Part shown: positions 1-9,164 of the stretch, one piece after another
Position numbering within the stretch: position 1 is the first letter of the stretch
How the letters are laid out: every line of letters begins with the position of its first letter
Assembly: GCA_027577595.1 (NCBI GenBank)
Contig: JANBRJ010000104.1
Span: 1 to 54,382 of the forward strand
Source: Coemansia sp. RSA 487
Lineage: Eukaryota; Kickxellomycota; Kickxellomycetes; Kickxellales; Kickxellaceae
DNA: 54,382 nucleotides
Direction: 5' to 3'
Translations under genes and position numbers: made by a program
Notes under the pieces: model-generated
Told to the model about the DNA's origin: nothing
Databases searched by the model: none
Seen by the model: only the letters and a program-made list of their open reading frames with translations

Positions 1-573
1 CTCCTCTTGTTGTTCTTGGGAGTCGACGGAGGTTCGCTCTCTTTGCCTGAAGTGGTCCTTCTCGCAAATTTAAAAAAAATATTAACGAGCCCGAATTTAA
101 AAATAAACAAAAAGGCAAAGCGAAAACCATGGTCAAAGTGTTTATTTACTCGCTTTGTTGACAACAGATGGCCAAAGCTGGCAAATAATTGGTTAACTTC
201 TGACTGCACAGACTGCACTATTTTCCAAGCCTTTCCCGATTAGAGCTACACATGACATGATATAGAAAAGTACAAATAGAAACTACTGATTTTTGTGTCG
301 ACTGCAACAGCACTGATACAAGCTAAACATGTAAATCTGATTCAAGTTAAAATATGTAGCCAAATCTTGCTTGGGAGTCCTTACTTAATGTTAAAAACCC
401 TTCAATTACATTCTTTTTATAACGTAATTATTAAAAAAACAAATGCCTTATTGCTCTCGTCTTGCAATGTGCTACAAAGATAGTTTGTACATCTGTGCTA
501 GACACGTGCTCTTTTTGTTTGCAATGTTTCTTTTAGACTTTGTATAATTTTTACGAATGAGCACGAACATCAG
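1..573. other. left edge, no gene recognised
   Basis: AT-rich DNA upstream of the AA9 gene. The first 65 bases are GC-richer and could belong to a gene crossing the window edge, but no frame there shows a recognisable domain. The short open frames in this stretch look random. Confidence 0.4.
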
Positions 574-580
574 TATAAAT
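574..580 (+). promoter_or_regulatory. TATA-like element of the AA9 gene
   Basis: TATAAAT lies 84 bp upstream of the AA9 start codon, at a distance that leaves room for a transcription start and a short leader. Assigned by motif and position only. Confidence 0.4.
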
Positions 581-663
581 GAGGAAAAATTGCCAGATAA
601 AAGTATTCTTGCAATTTTCTGCTTGACGATTACAAGTTTTCCTATTATTTTCCTGTTATAACA

Positions 664-1401
664 ATGCAGTTTTTTAAGATTATCCAACTTATTTTAGTAT
701 CAACAGCAACTGCTCTGACTGTCGTGCATGCTCATACACAAGTTTACAACGCTGGCGTTAACGGGGGGCTTGGCAAGGACTTTCAGTACAGGATAGAGAA
801 TGACTACGGCAACGCCCCAATCCAGAATCTCACTTCTACTGATTTGCGCTGCCGTAGCAAGAATGCAATAATTACTGGAACTGGCGTTGACAGGCTGAGT
901 ATTGATGCTGGTGAAACACTGACGTTCAGATGGGATCATGCGAATAACTCTGTTGTTCTTCCAGTGTTGCCACGCTCACATTTGGGACCATGCATGGTGT
1001 ATATGGCACCACTGTCTACCAAAGGTGATGGCAATTCGTGGTTCAAGATCTATGAGGACGGATACGATACCAAGATGAAAAAATGGTGCTCAATAAAGCT
1101 TATTGACGACTGGGGCATACTCAACGTACCTATTCCCAAGAACATCCCGAACGGAGACTACCTAGTGCGTGTAGAGGTTTTAGCACTACATCCGAGATTG
1201 GTGGTAGGTGCTACGCAATTTTATCCAAACTGTTTTGTCATTACTGTTAGTAATGGCGCAGGATCCAGTTTGCCTAAAGGATATTCGATCCCAGGAACAT
1301 ATGGATACAAGGACCCTGGCGTCTATTTCGCCCGCAATCAAGACCCAACAAACTATAAAATACCAGGTCCACCTGTGTTTACAGATAGTAAATCGGCATA
1401 G
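664..1401 (+). CDS. AA9 (former GH61) lytic polysaccharide monooxygenase
   Basis: A secreted copper enzyme predicted to cleave cellulose or related beta-glucans oxidatively. The 245-residue product starts with a hydrophobic signal peptide (1-23, ending VHA), and cleavage there exposes His24 as the mature N-terminus, which the copper histidine brace requires. The second brace ligand is His106 in SHLGP, and the axial Tyr187 sits in QFYPNC. Second-sphere His176 (ALH) and Gln185 are kept, as is the Cys63/Cys190 pair expected to form the core disulfide. The block LTSTDLRC and the C-terminal block IPGPPVF are typical of AA9. There is no linker or cellulose-binding module. The usual RHE before ALH reads RVE, and the motif usually written WHH reads WDH. 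AA9 is known mainly from Dikarya, so its presence here is notable if the host is a zygomycete. The neighbour downstream is a tiny unrelated gene. Confidence 0.88.
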   Translation: MQFFKIIQLILVSTATALTVVHAHTQVYNAGVNGGLGKDFQYRIENDYGNAPIQNLTSTDLRCRSKNAIITGTGVDRLSIDAGETLTFRWDHANNSVVLPVLPRSHLGPCMVYMAPLSTKGDGNSWFKIYEDGYDTKMKKWCSIKLIDDWGILNVPIPKNIPNGDYLVRVEVLALHPRLVVGATQFYPNCFVITVSNGAGSSLPKGYSIPGTYGYKDPGVYFARNQDPTNYKIPGPPVFTDSKSA

Positions 1402-1627
1402 AGTAGCGGGTTTTATCGTTTCACTCTTGCAAATTGTCATGATATTGTGATTCGGGTTGCATTAATATATTTAATTTTTCTATTTTGAATCATACTTTTT
1501 CTAAAAGTAAAATATATGATGACAATCATATGTATATTGTTCTTTAACGTTGATGTCAAGATCGTTAAATTGTAAAATAATGAACTTTTGAAATAGCTGC
1601 TCGAAAAATAAAGCCAGAGACCAAACG

Positions 1628-1638
1628 TATATAAAAAA
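1628..1638 (+). promoter_or_regulatory. TATA-like element of the small repeat gene
   Basis: TATATAAAAAA lies only about 7 bp before the first ATG (1645) but 64 bp before the second in-frame ATG (1702). This spacing favours 1702 as the start actually used. Confidence 0.35.
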
Positions 1639-1701
1639 GCAAAGATGGGCCACTTTTTGCAAACACCCCCACAACAAATAGTCGTCATATTTCTACATAT
1701 A

Positions 1702-1872
1702 ATGAACTCACAGCAGAACAACAAGGGTAAAACCGTGGTGCCCAAAGACGGTTCGTTGGATTTGAGGCAAATTTACAGAGACGGAAAAACAGTCATGCCT
1801 AAAGACGGTTCGCTGGATCTGAGAAATACTTTCAAAAAATGGAGGAAGATAGGCTTTACTTTATTTATTTAA
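1702..1872 (+). CDS. 56-residue protein with a 19-residue tandem duplication
   Basis: Unrecognised. The short product carries two consecutive copies of a 19-residue unit containing GKTV(V/M)PKDGSLDLR, followed by a basic, hydrophobic tail. Within the matched 14 residues most nucleotide differences between the copies are at silent positions (for example CCC/CCT for Pro, TTG/CTG for Leu, AGG/AGA for Arg) and only one residue changes, which suggests selection on the peptide. I chose the second ATG because a TATA-like element overlaps the leader of the first (1645, giving 75 residues). It ends 11 bp from the 3' end of the convergent SelO gene. It could still be a relic of a longer repeat protein. 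Confidence 0.45.
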   Translation: MNSQQNNKGKTVVPKDGSLDLRQIYRDGKTVMPKDGSLDLRNTFKKWRKIGFTLFI

Positions 1873-1883
1873 AACAAAATATA

Positions 1884-3482
1884 TTATGAACTGCAGCTGC
1901 TTTGAAGCCCTTGGCCCCACTTTGGCACTGGTCCGCCGTAAGCTTGCTCGGCTTTCAAATGATCAGGAAGAGTGTCGCTAAAGGCGTATGTTGTAATCAA
2001 ATCAAGGACGTGGTCAATGCAGTCATAGTCGCCATTTGCAGCACGGTTTATTACGTCTTGAGCGACCCAGTTGCGTAGGATGAAGCGTGGATTTGCTTTT
2101 CGCATCCGTTCTGCAATGTCTTGGAATGACGAGAGGTTGTTGCTGTCAACATCCTCACGCAGCCGAGGCCTATACACGTCGGTAAGAAAAGCGCGCATGT
2201 CTTTTTTCCAGCTGTCGTCATTGTTTTGTGGAGCAGCCATCCGGTCAATAAGCCGGTCAATAGCAGCACACTCACTGTTTTTGGAAAACAGAATTGGGGC
2301 GTCACACAGAGCCCGCATAGACAGCGTATAATCGGCTCCTGCACGCTGTAGTAGCGCAAGAAATGGATCAATGATCAAAGCAAGATCGTTATCCTTGGCG
2401 ACATTAAAAAGACCGAGCTTTTGTCGCATAAGCTCCGCATAACTGCGCCTGTACTCGTCTGCAAACGAATTCAATATATCGGCAATTGTGTCTATACTGC
2501 CGATCAGACCTTTAAATGGAGCAGCCAAGCGCAGCAGATTCCATAGTGCAATGCGTGGCTGCTCGACAAACGAGTAGCGGCCGGTGACATCTGAGCGGTT
2601 GCAAACAAACTGCGGGTCGTATGCGTCCATGAAGGCAAAGGGGCCATAGTCAATGGTCAGGCCAAGGATAGACATGTTGTCCGTGTTCATGACGCCATGG
2701 CAGAACCCGACGGCCTGCCATCGCGCAACAGTACTAGCTGTGCGGTGGGTAATCTCGCGGAATAGCTGCGTGTACCGGTCAGCAGCGGTGTTGCCAACGA
2801 TGTGTGCGTAGTTGTGCTCCAGCACATAGTCGGCCAGTCGCTGGCATGCTGCATGGTCGTTGCGCGACACAGGTAGCTCGAACGAGCCGAACCGCACCCA
2901 CGACGGAGCAAGCCTCGTGACTATAGCACCAAGCTCTGGTTCCTCACGCTGCACAACCCGATCGGTAAAAACCAGCGCAAGCGATCGCGAAGAGGGCACG
3001 CCTAGCGCGTGTAGATTCTCAGCCGCAAGGTACTCGCGGATACTCGACCGCCGCACAGCAAACCCATCTCCGAACCGCGAGTACTGGGTGCGGCCTGCGC
3101 CTTTAAGCTGTACCTCCCAGCTCCTACCCGACGATTCTATCTCGCCTAGGTTGATTGCGCGTCCATCGCCCAGCTGCCCTGCCCACTCGCCAAACTGGTG
3201 TCCGCCGTAGCACTGCGCCCATGGTCGCGATGCTCCAGGAATCAGCTCGTTTCCGCTCCACACTGCGGCTGCTGCACTGCGGTCTTTCCAAAACGTCTCT
3301 GAAGAGAGCCCAATGAGTTTTGCACCAGCGCCGCTTACGCCAACAAGGCGCGGATTCTCATGTGTAGTGGGCTGGGCATTGCTCCAGAGCACGCCTTCAA
3401 AATCGGCTAGCTTTTGTGCAAATGAATCTGTCCAGCGAAGAGCAGCATTCTTCCATTCCAAAGACTTTGTTATAGTGGCCAT
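1884..3482 (-). CDS. SelO/YdiU-family protein adenylyltransferase
   Basis: A pseudokinase-fold enzyme that transfers AMP from ATP to Ser/Thr/Tyr side chains. In eukaryotes it acts in mitochondria and is tied to the oxidative stress response (family knowledge). The 532 residues contain the family blocks GDGRAINLGE, the glycine-rich segment around VQLKGAGRTQYSRFGDG (residues 125-140), RRSSIREYL, the metal-binding MNTDN (Asp268, Asn269) and IDYGPFAFMD (Asp278). The C-terminus ends in CSS, so a Cys stands where animal homologues have selenocysteine. The N-terminus is short, and no long mitochondrial presequence is evident. The ATG at 3482 begins MATITKSLEW, just before the conserved domain. It is convergent with the small repeat gene. 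Confidence 0.92.
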   Translation of the reverse strand: MATITKSLEWKNAALRWTDSFAQKLADFEGVLWSNAQPTTHENPRLVGVSGAGAKLIGLSSETFWKDRSAAAAVWSGNELIPGASRPWAQCYGGHQFGEWAGQLGDGRAINLGEIESSGRSWEVQLKGAGRTQYSRFGDGFAVRRSSIREYLAAENLHALGVPSSRSLALVFTDRVVQREEPELGAIVTRLAPSWVRFGSFELPVSRNDHAACQRLADYVLEHNYAHIVGNTAADRYTQLFREITHRTASTVARWQAVGFCHGVMNTDNMSILGLTIDYGPFAFMDAYDPQFVCNRSDVTGRYSFVEQPRIALWNLLRLAAPFKGLIGSIDTIADILNSFADEYRRSYAELMRQKLGLFNVAKDNDLALIIDPFLALLQRAGADYTLSMRALCDAPILFSKNSECAAIDRLIDRMAAPQNNDDSWKKDMRAFLTDVYRPRLREDVDSNNLSSFQDIAERMRKANPRFILRNWVAQDVINRAANGDYDCIDHVLDLITTYAFSDTLPDHLKAEQAYGGPVPKWGQGLQSSCSS

Positions 3483-3848
3483 TTGAATTTAGCTAATAGA
3501 AGAATAAAAATATAAAAAGAGAAAGAAAGAAAAGGGAAAAGGCTGAGCTTTTGTCGCTGGTTGCTGATTGATCCACAAGACTTTAAATTCATTTTTCCTA
3601 TTGCCCGCTCAATCACAATTATGCTCGAATCGTTGTTATCACAGGCGCAAACAGCGAATATTGGCTTTTTTTAAGCAAACAAGCCCTTCATGCCTTGTTG
3701 CTATTTCTTGCCTGTGGAAACTTTGAGTGTACCATTTGAAGCAGACCATCTGCATCCACCATTCGACTTCTTGTGCTATAAAAGCACTAGAACAATGATC
3801 TCTCTGATAGCAACCAAACCAAAAGCAACCCACAGGAAGTACTAACAG
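3483..3848. other. intergenic, SelO promoter side
   Basis: AT-rich spacer between the SelO start and the end of the F-box-like relic. A purine-rich run lies directly upstream of SelO. No gene seen. Confidence 0.5.
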
Positions 3849-5440
3849 CTATTTCGGTTTATAAGCATACATATTAAGTGGCTGTATCCTGGCCGGGTGT
3901 GGAAACTCTTGTTGCCACTTGCCCTTTTGACTTTCAAAGGCCTCAATGTAGTTTCCCATTAATACCATTTCCCTTAGATTGGGCAAATGTATTGCAATAT
4001 ACACAAGCAAAGAAGCCCCACCATGGCCTTTGGGCCTGATTCGCTTTGTAAAAATAGTTTTCATATACTCGAATCTATTGGCTGAATATTCGACCATTGC
4101 TTTGAATGCAATGTATGTGCAGTGGCACTATCAGCAATATCGTCAGTTTGCAGTTTGGGCAAAAACATATTGCTGACAAGAGTGGATTTACGGACAATGT
4201 TTAATAACATTGCTGGATCCACAACAAAACATATATTCATAGTATCTACTGCCGGCCATACAAAGCTATCATTGTTTACAATTAAACTAAAGTTTTTGAT
4301 AGTTACGCTGGCGACCCGTGCTTTGTCACTCACTTCCAGGAGCTTTTGAGCTGTTGCAAAGCTATTTACAAGATTGTTTTCTGAATTTAAACAGGTATGA
4401 AGATGTTTTTGGATGTCCATGTCAATCGAAATGTCCATAAATGTAATACCTGCATCTTTATCTATGCCTATATCAAATAATTTGAGCTTTTTTGGCATTA
4501 CCGCTGATTTGACCAAGCTTGGACTGGCAATACAAGCATTAACACACACAACCTCCAGCTTTGGAACTGACAAGTACAGTGGCTGATCAAGATGTTCTTT
4601 CCGACCATTCAACTTGTTTTCTAAATCATAACAAAGCAGCAGGCTTTTCGGACTTTTAAACTCAGTAAATCTCGATGTTTTACTTTCAACAAAGATATCC
4701 CATGAAAAGTCGGATGAAATCAAACTCAGCTTAATAAACGCTATTAAATCGGGGTCAATCTGTAAGATGCATGGTGGTTTCTCTGGAAACCAGAAATACA
4801 CGAGATAACGGGTGGATTTAAAGTAAAGTGGTGCATTAGAATATACGTTTAAGAGGTCTTCAAATTTCAGCAGTTTCTTTGCATACTCAGAGACAAACTT
4901 TCCTGCAAAACTGCTACTTAGCTCTCGAATGGATGCACTATATATAGCTAAGTTTGTAATACTGGGGGAAATAGATGCAAGTCGTGAAATAGACGTGTTG
5001 ATTTCATCAAGTATCATGTTGGAAGCCTCTAGCCCTTCAGCATATAGAATACTATCAAAGTCGATGGTTAACGAAAGTTTGCTAATTTTCGCCCAGTCGA
5101 ATTTATCACGGTTGGCTAATTACTCATCACAGATAGCTTTCATAAATTGAACAACATCGGTATATTGGTAAAACATGACAACCGTTGTTTTTGCAAAAGT
5201 GTGAACCCCTAGGTTGGCAAATAGTGGGATATTGTTGATAATTCTAGCCTTTTATTTTGCTCTATGATGCATATATGTATATACCTATTGGTAAACCGAC
5301 CATCCTCCAGTACCGATAACAGTGTATGAGTGGAAGCCTTTTTTTAAAATGAGCCCCACATACATTCATGCTTACAATGAGGATGTTTAATAATCTGATA
5401 GAGAATGGCGATCGGCAAATTGTCGACATGCTAAAAAAGA
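3849..5440 (-). pseudogene. decayed F-box-like gene
   Basis: A broken host gene read right to left. An F-box-like N-terminus (DNLPIAILYQIIKH, near 5380-5425) is followed in shifted frames by a segment around PLIHCYRYWR, then NLGVHTFAKTTVV, an in-frame TAA near 5110, and a long intact piece that includes 4061-5017. The C-terminal continuation (ANRFEYMKTIF, IHLPNLREMVL) lies in another frame at 3849-4097. At least three frame changes and one in-frame stop interrupt it. The layout of an F-box followed by weak leucine-rich repeats matches large F-box-like families I associate with Kickxellomycotina. The longest open piece (318 residues) could still be expressed, but the flanking homologous frames argue for a pseudogene. 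Confidence 0.6.
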
Positions 5441-5626
5441 AAAGCAAAAAAATGATTATTGTGTTGAGGAGTGGAATGAATAGTAAGTGGAAACAAGACT
5501 GTTTGCTGTTCCAAAGTATACTTGGAATAAGAAAGATTTGTTTATGAGACTCGTTCGGTTCATTTAAAAATAAAAGTAAAACACCGACTAGAAATTGCCT
5601 CCAAAATAAATGTATAAAAATGATTT

Positions 5627-7245
5627 TTAGCCACTGCCCTTGGCGCCGCGACTACTGGCGGAAACGGATGCGTAGCGCCTGATCATTCCGGCTGTGTATG
5701 CAGAGTACTTTCTCCTGGCCATCGCCTGTGTATCCAGAGACCGACGCCCATAGTGTTGCTGCTGATGCTGAGCATTCGGTGCCAGCTGCGCCAGACTAAT
5801 TCGCTGGTATGATGACTTAACCTCTGATAAGTAGCGCGCAACAGCAGGGCGGATTGGAAGCTCTCTTCTTGGCGCTGCAAATCTGCCTGGACATGATCCG
5901 CTGCGCAGTCTGCCGTTGCGGACAGGAGCGACAGTCGGTTTTTTCCGGTACTCCAGCACACAAGAGCGCCTGTGGAACGGATGGCGACGTAGTCGTTGCC
6001 GGCCGCCACTGCCACCGCCATTGTTACCTGGCTTCTGCTGACTATGCCTAGACATACATTTCCTTCCGTTCTTTGCCAAAAGGCGTTGCAGCTCGTAGCG
6101 TAACGGAATGACAGTCACACACCTGCTACGTGAAATCCGAGCGTTGTCAAGCATCGACGACAGCTGCGTCGAAGTTATCATCGACTGAACGCGACGGCCC
6201 TTTTTATCATTTGTCGGGAACGCGTCGTCTATGGCGCGCACACCAGTTTGCTTTCCGGTGCCAATTGTATTGCTGCGCTTGCGACCGACAGTTGCGCGCT
6301 CCAACTTTCTGCGGATAGCAAAGCTCTGCGACCGGCGTGCGCGGATAGTGACAATATTTGTGCATGCGGGCTGTAGTAACTTTCTATTGTTTTGATCATT
6401 GACGGTGCCAAGGACATTTTCAAGACGCCGACCACCTACAGCAGATACGCTGGCTTTGTGCGATAGTGACATTTGCGGTGGTGAGTTTATCGGCAGCGCA
6501 GGGAACCCTGTCGTACGAGCAGGCAAGGCAGGCGGCCGCTTTGGTGGTGGCGGAGGTGACTTTATGGATGGTTTTTTCATCGACGGGCTTCGCAAGATAA
6601 TGGACATGCCGGCATCTGTGGCCGAATGGAAGGACTCTTTATCAGGCGACGGAGTAGGACAGTGCACTATAGGACTATCGAACCAGTGAACGGTCTTTGA
6701 GGAGCCACCACTGTTAGTAGGAGCAATAGCTACGTTATTAGCAGTGGTAGAAATGATAGCAGGAGGGGCTTTGCGGGCTGAGCTCACGCGTGGCGGGACA
6801 ATCGAGCTGCTGGTGATGAACTCTGCAACAGCGACTACTTCTCGAAGAGCCATCCCGCGGTCAAAGGACGCCTCAAAGTTGTTTGGCGAAATGGGTGGCA
6901 ACGGCGAGAGCGGAAGAATGCTGGTGGATCTGGCAGGCACGTTGTCTCTAACCAAGCGGGATGTCATGAAAGCTCCTGGCACACCGCCGCTGTAGGTGTT
7001 AGTGGTGGTGCTGGCAGTGATACCGTTTCTAAGACTAGTTGTTGATGGCGTGGCGCGCTTTATTGACCCGATAATCGATGCTTTGCGCGCACGCAGCGTT
7101 GCCATCAGACTGGCACGCTTGTTTGATTGCGGTTCGTTCGAGACAATGCTTGCCTGCGACTCGGGGCTCGACGTCATCCAGAACTGTGCGCGGACTGGTC
7201 GCACTGGGTCACTTGATTCGACTGGCACGAACTCATAAGAGCTGC

Positions 7246-7276
<31 letters not shown>

Positions 7277-8857
7277 ATTAGTAGTACCAACAGAGCTATC
7301 GTTATCTGCAGAGTCTGTAGCGGCCGGCGAAATAGGCGCAAGATTCGGCATCGGTGCAGATTCGCCAAGCACTTCACGGATCTTGGAGTACTGGCGGATG
7401 CGCATATTGCGAACAGAGGACATTCCGTCGATATCAACAGCATCCTCGTCTCTTTCGTCAAAGGAAACGGAGGGCGAAAATCCAATGATGCATTCGTCAA
7501 CCTGTTCGCCCAAAATAGCCTTGAGTTTGCGGCGGCGGCGAACCAGTAACTGCCTCTGTGCGCGGGTTAAATGCGTATCGTCGACAGGCAGCGACTCGTT
7601 GACTGTTTCAAGAGACGAAGAGGCCGGATCTGCGCGGCCAAAGAACTCGCGCAATTTGTCGACGCGCTTCTTACGTTCGAAGATCGAGATCATGGGGAGG
7701 CGCTGTGGCGGCTCATGCGGGCTGTTCCCAGCGGACGAGCTGGTACTATCGTGGGAGTCTGTCGTGTTGGGCATTCCGATCATCGATAGGGCGCGGTCCA
7801 GTGTACGCATATGCCTATCAGTGTAATGGCTGCAATTATCGTCACCATTGTCATCATCGTTGTCGCTGCTGGACCATCCGTTAGTTGATGAAGGTGTAGA
7901 CGGGGGCGGAGGCTCTTCCTTTTTGCGTGCCACCAGTTCGGCTGCAGCACGAGCGGCAGACATTTGTGAGCTGGGAGGGACCACGGCCATTAGTTGCTGG
8001 CGCAAAAGGGCTTCGTGCGGATTATCGCCAAAGAAATTGCACAACTTGCGCGTCTTCTTGATCTTGCGCTGCTTCTGGAGCGGCACAATACGTGTGGCCA
8101 GGCGAAAGTACCCGTCGCACATACACCGTGCGCGGCGATCTCCAATGAACTGGGCAGTAATGCGTTCAAGTAGTCGTTCGCGGAACGAGTCCGAGAGGCG
8201 GGACAAATTGGTCAACAGCTGTGTCCCCGAAGCATCGAACTCGAGCTCGTTGACCCAAATGACTACATCAATGTCAGGCTCAAAGTGCTCAGCAATAGCG
8301 GCCATCGGGTCGCACTCGTGATCAAATCGAAGAGGGCGCACGTACTCGTCGGGACTGAACCCGGGGGAGCCAAAGAGCGATGCTAATCCAACCGGAGACC
8401 TCTCAAAGCGCAGCAGTGTGTGCTTCTTCAGCGTGAATCCGACACTTGCAAGAATCTCGTCAAACACCCATGGGTTGTATTCCCAGCCAGGCAAGAACGG
8501 CCATGGAATGCGGTCGCGCATACGGCCGCTGACGTTGATACGCAGGGGAGCTGACGGCGCAATGTAGCTCAGGTAGATGTAGTTGGCTAGAAGACGCGCC
8601 ATACTTGGCTGCACGTGACGGAAGCGCTCGACATCAAGCACAAAGAGCAATGGCTCCAGCGCCAGCTCCGACGGCAGTGCACAGAACTCAAGGAATGCCC
8701 GCAGAAGCGTCGGATTGACCAGAACGTTAATAAAGCGTGCCTTGAGCGGAGCGCGTGACACGAGGTCGGCAAACAGCAGTGGGTGGGATGCTGCTGATGA
8801 TGACGAGTAGCCTGCAAAGCCAAGCAGAGGCGATGCATCCATATTAGTTAGTGGCAT
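5627..8857 (-). CDS. RGS-domain protein with repeated KLxxFFG motifs
   Basis: A probable regulator of G-protein signalling, which would speed GTP hydrolysis by a G-alpha subunit at the membrane. The 1076-residue product begins at MPLTNMDAS; the frame extends seven codons upstream only from a non-ATG codon. An RGS-like domain spans roughly residues 35-155, with the hallmark pattern LLRAFLEFCALP, then a helix ending in ANYIYLSYIAPSAPLRINV, and a final LLRFERSP. The rest is low-complexity and Ser/Pro-rich. It carries four spaced copies of K(L/I)xx(F/I/V)(F/L)G plus an acidic residue or Arg (near 271, 401, 444 and 492), a polyserine run encoded by a GCT/AGC microsatellite, and polyproline stretches that could bind SH3 or profilin. 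The C-terminal 250 residues are strongly basic. The target G-alpha is unknown. Confidence 0.72.
7241..7276. repeat. (GCT)n trinucleotide microsatellite
   Basis: Nine GCT units, one interruption (ACT) and two more GCT units. On the coding strand they encode the polyserine run of the RGS protein, so length changes stay in frame. Confidence 0.9.
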
Positions 8858-8990
8858 GATATTAATATTAACTAGCAAAGAAAAGTATATAGACTGATTA
8901 GCAAAAAGGATGGAAAGAAACTCCGTAACCGGTTCGTAGCCTCCTTCCCTTCGTCGGCAAACAGAATAGCCAAACTAGCAGACTGGAAAA

Positions 8991-9008
8991 ATATATATAT
9001 ATATATAT
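8991..9008. repeat. (AT)9 dinucleotide repeat
   Basis: Perfect AT repeat in the 307-bp spacer between the RGS gene start and the 3' end of the HECT gene. No gene is seen in this spacer. Confidence 0.9.
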
Positions 9009-9164
9009 GGACGCCACATGTTGCCATTTTTGGCGTAAACATTGCAACAGACAATGGATATTTTGGCACGATTGCAACAATTAGAAAACTAGAGCTCTAG
9101 TAGAAACAAGGCAACATCCACCCCCTCCCCTCCCTCGTTCTTCTGAACAATGACAAGCATCAAT

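Noticed and set aside
8991-9008. (AT)9 as a possible promoter element
   Set aside because: A simple dinucleotide repeat in a spacer; nothing ties it to a transcription start.
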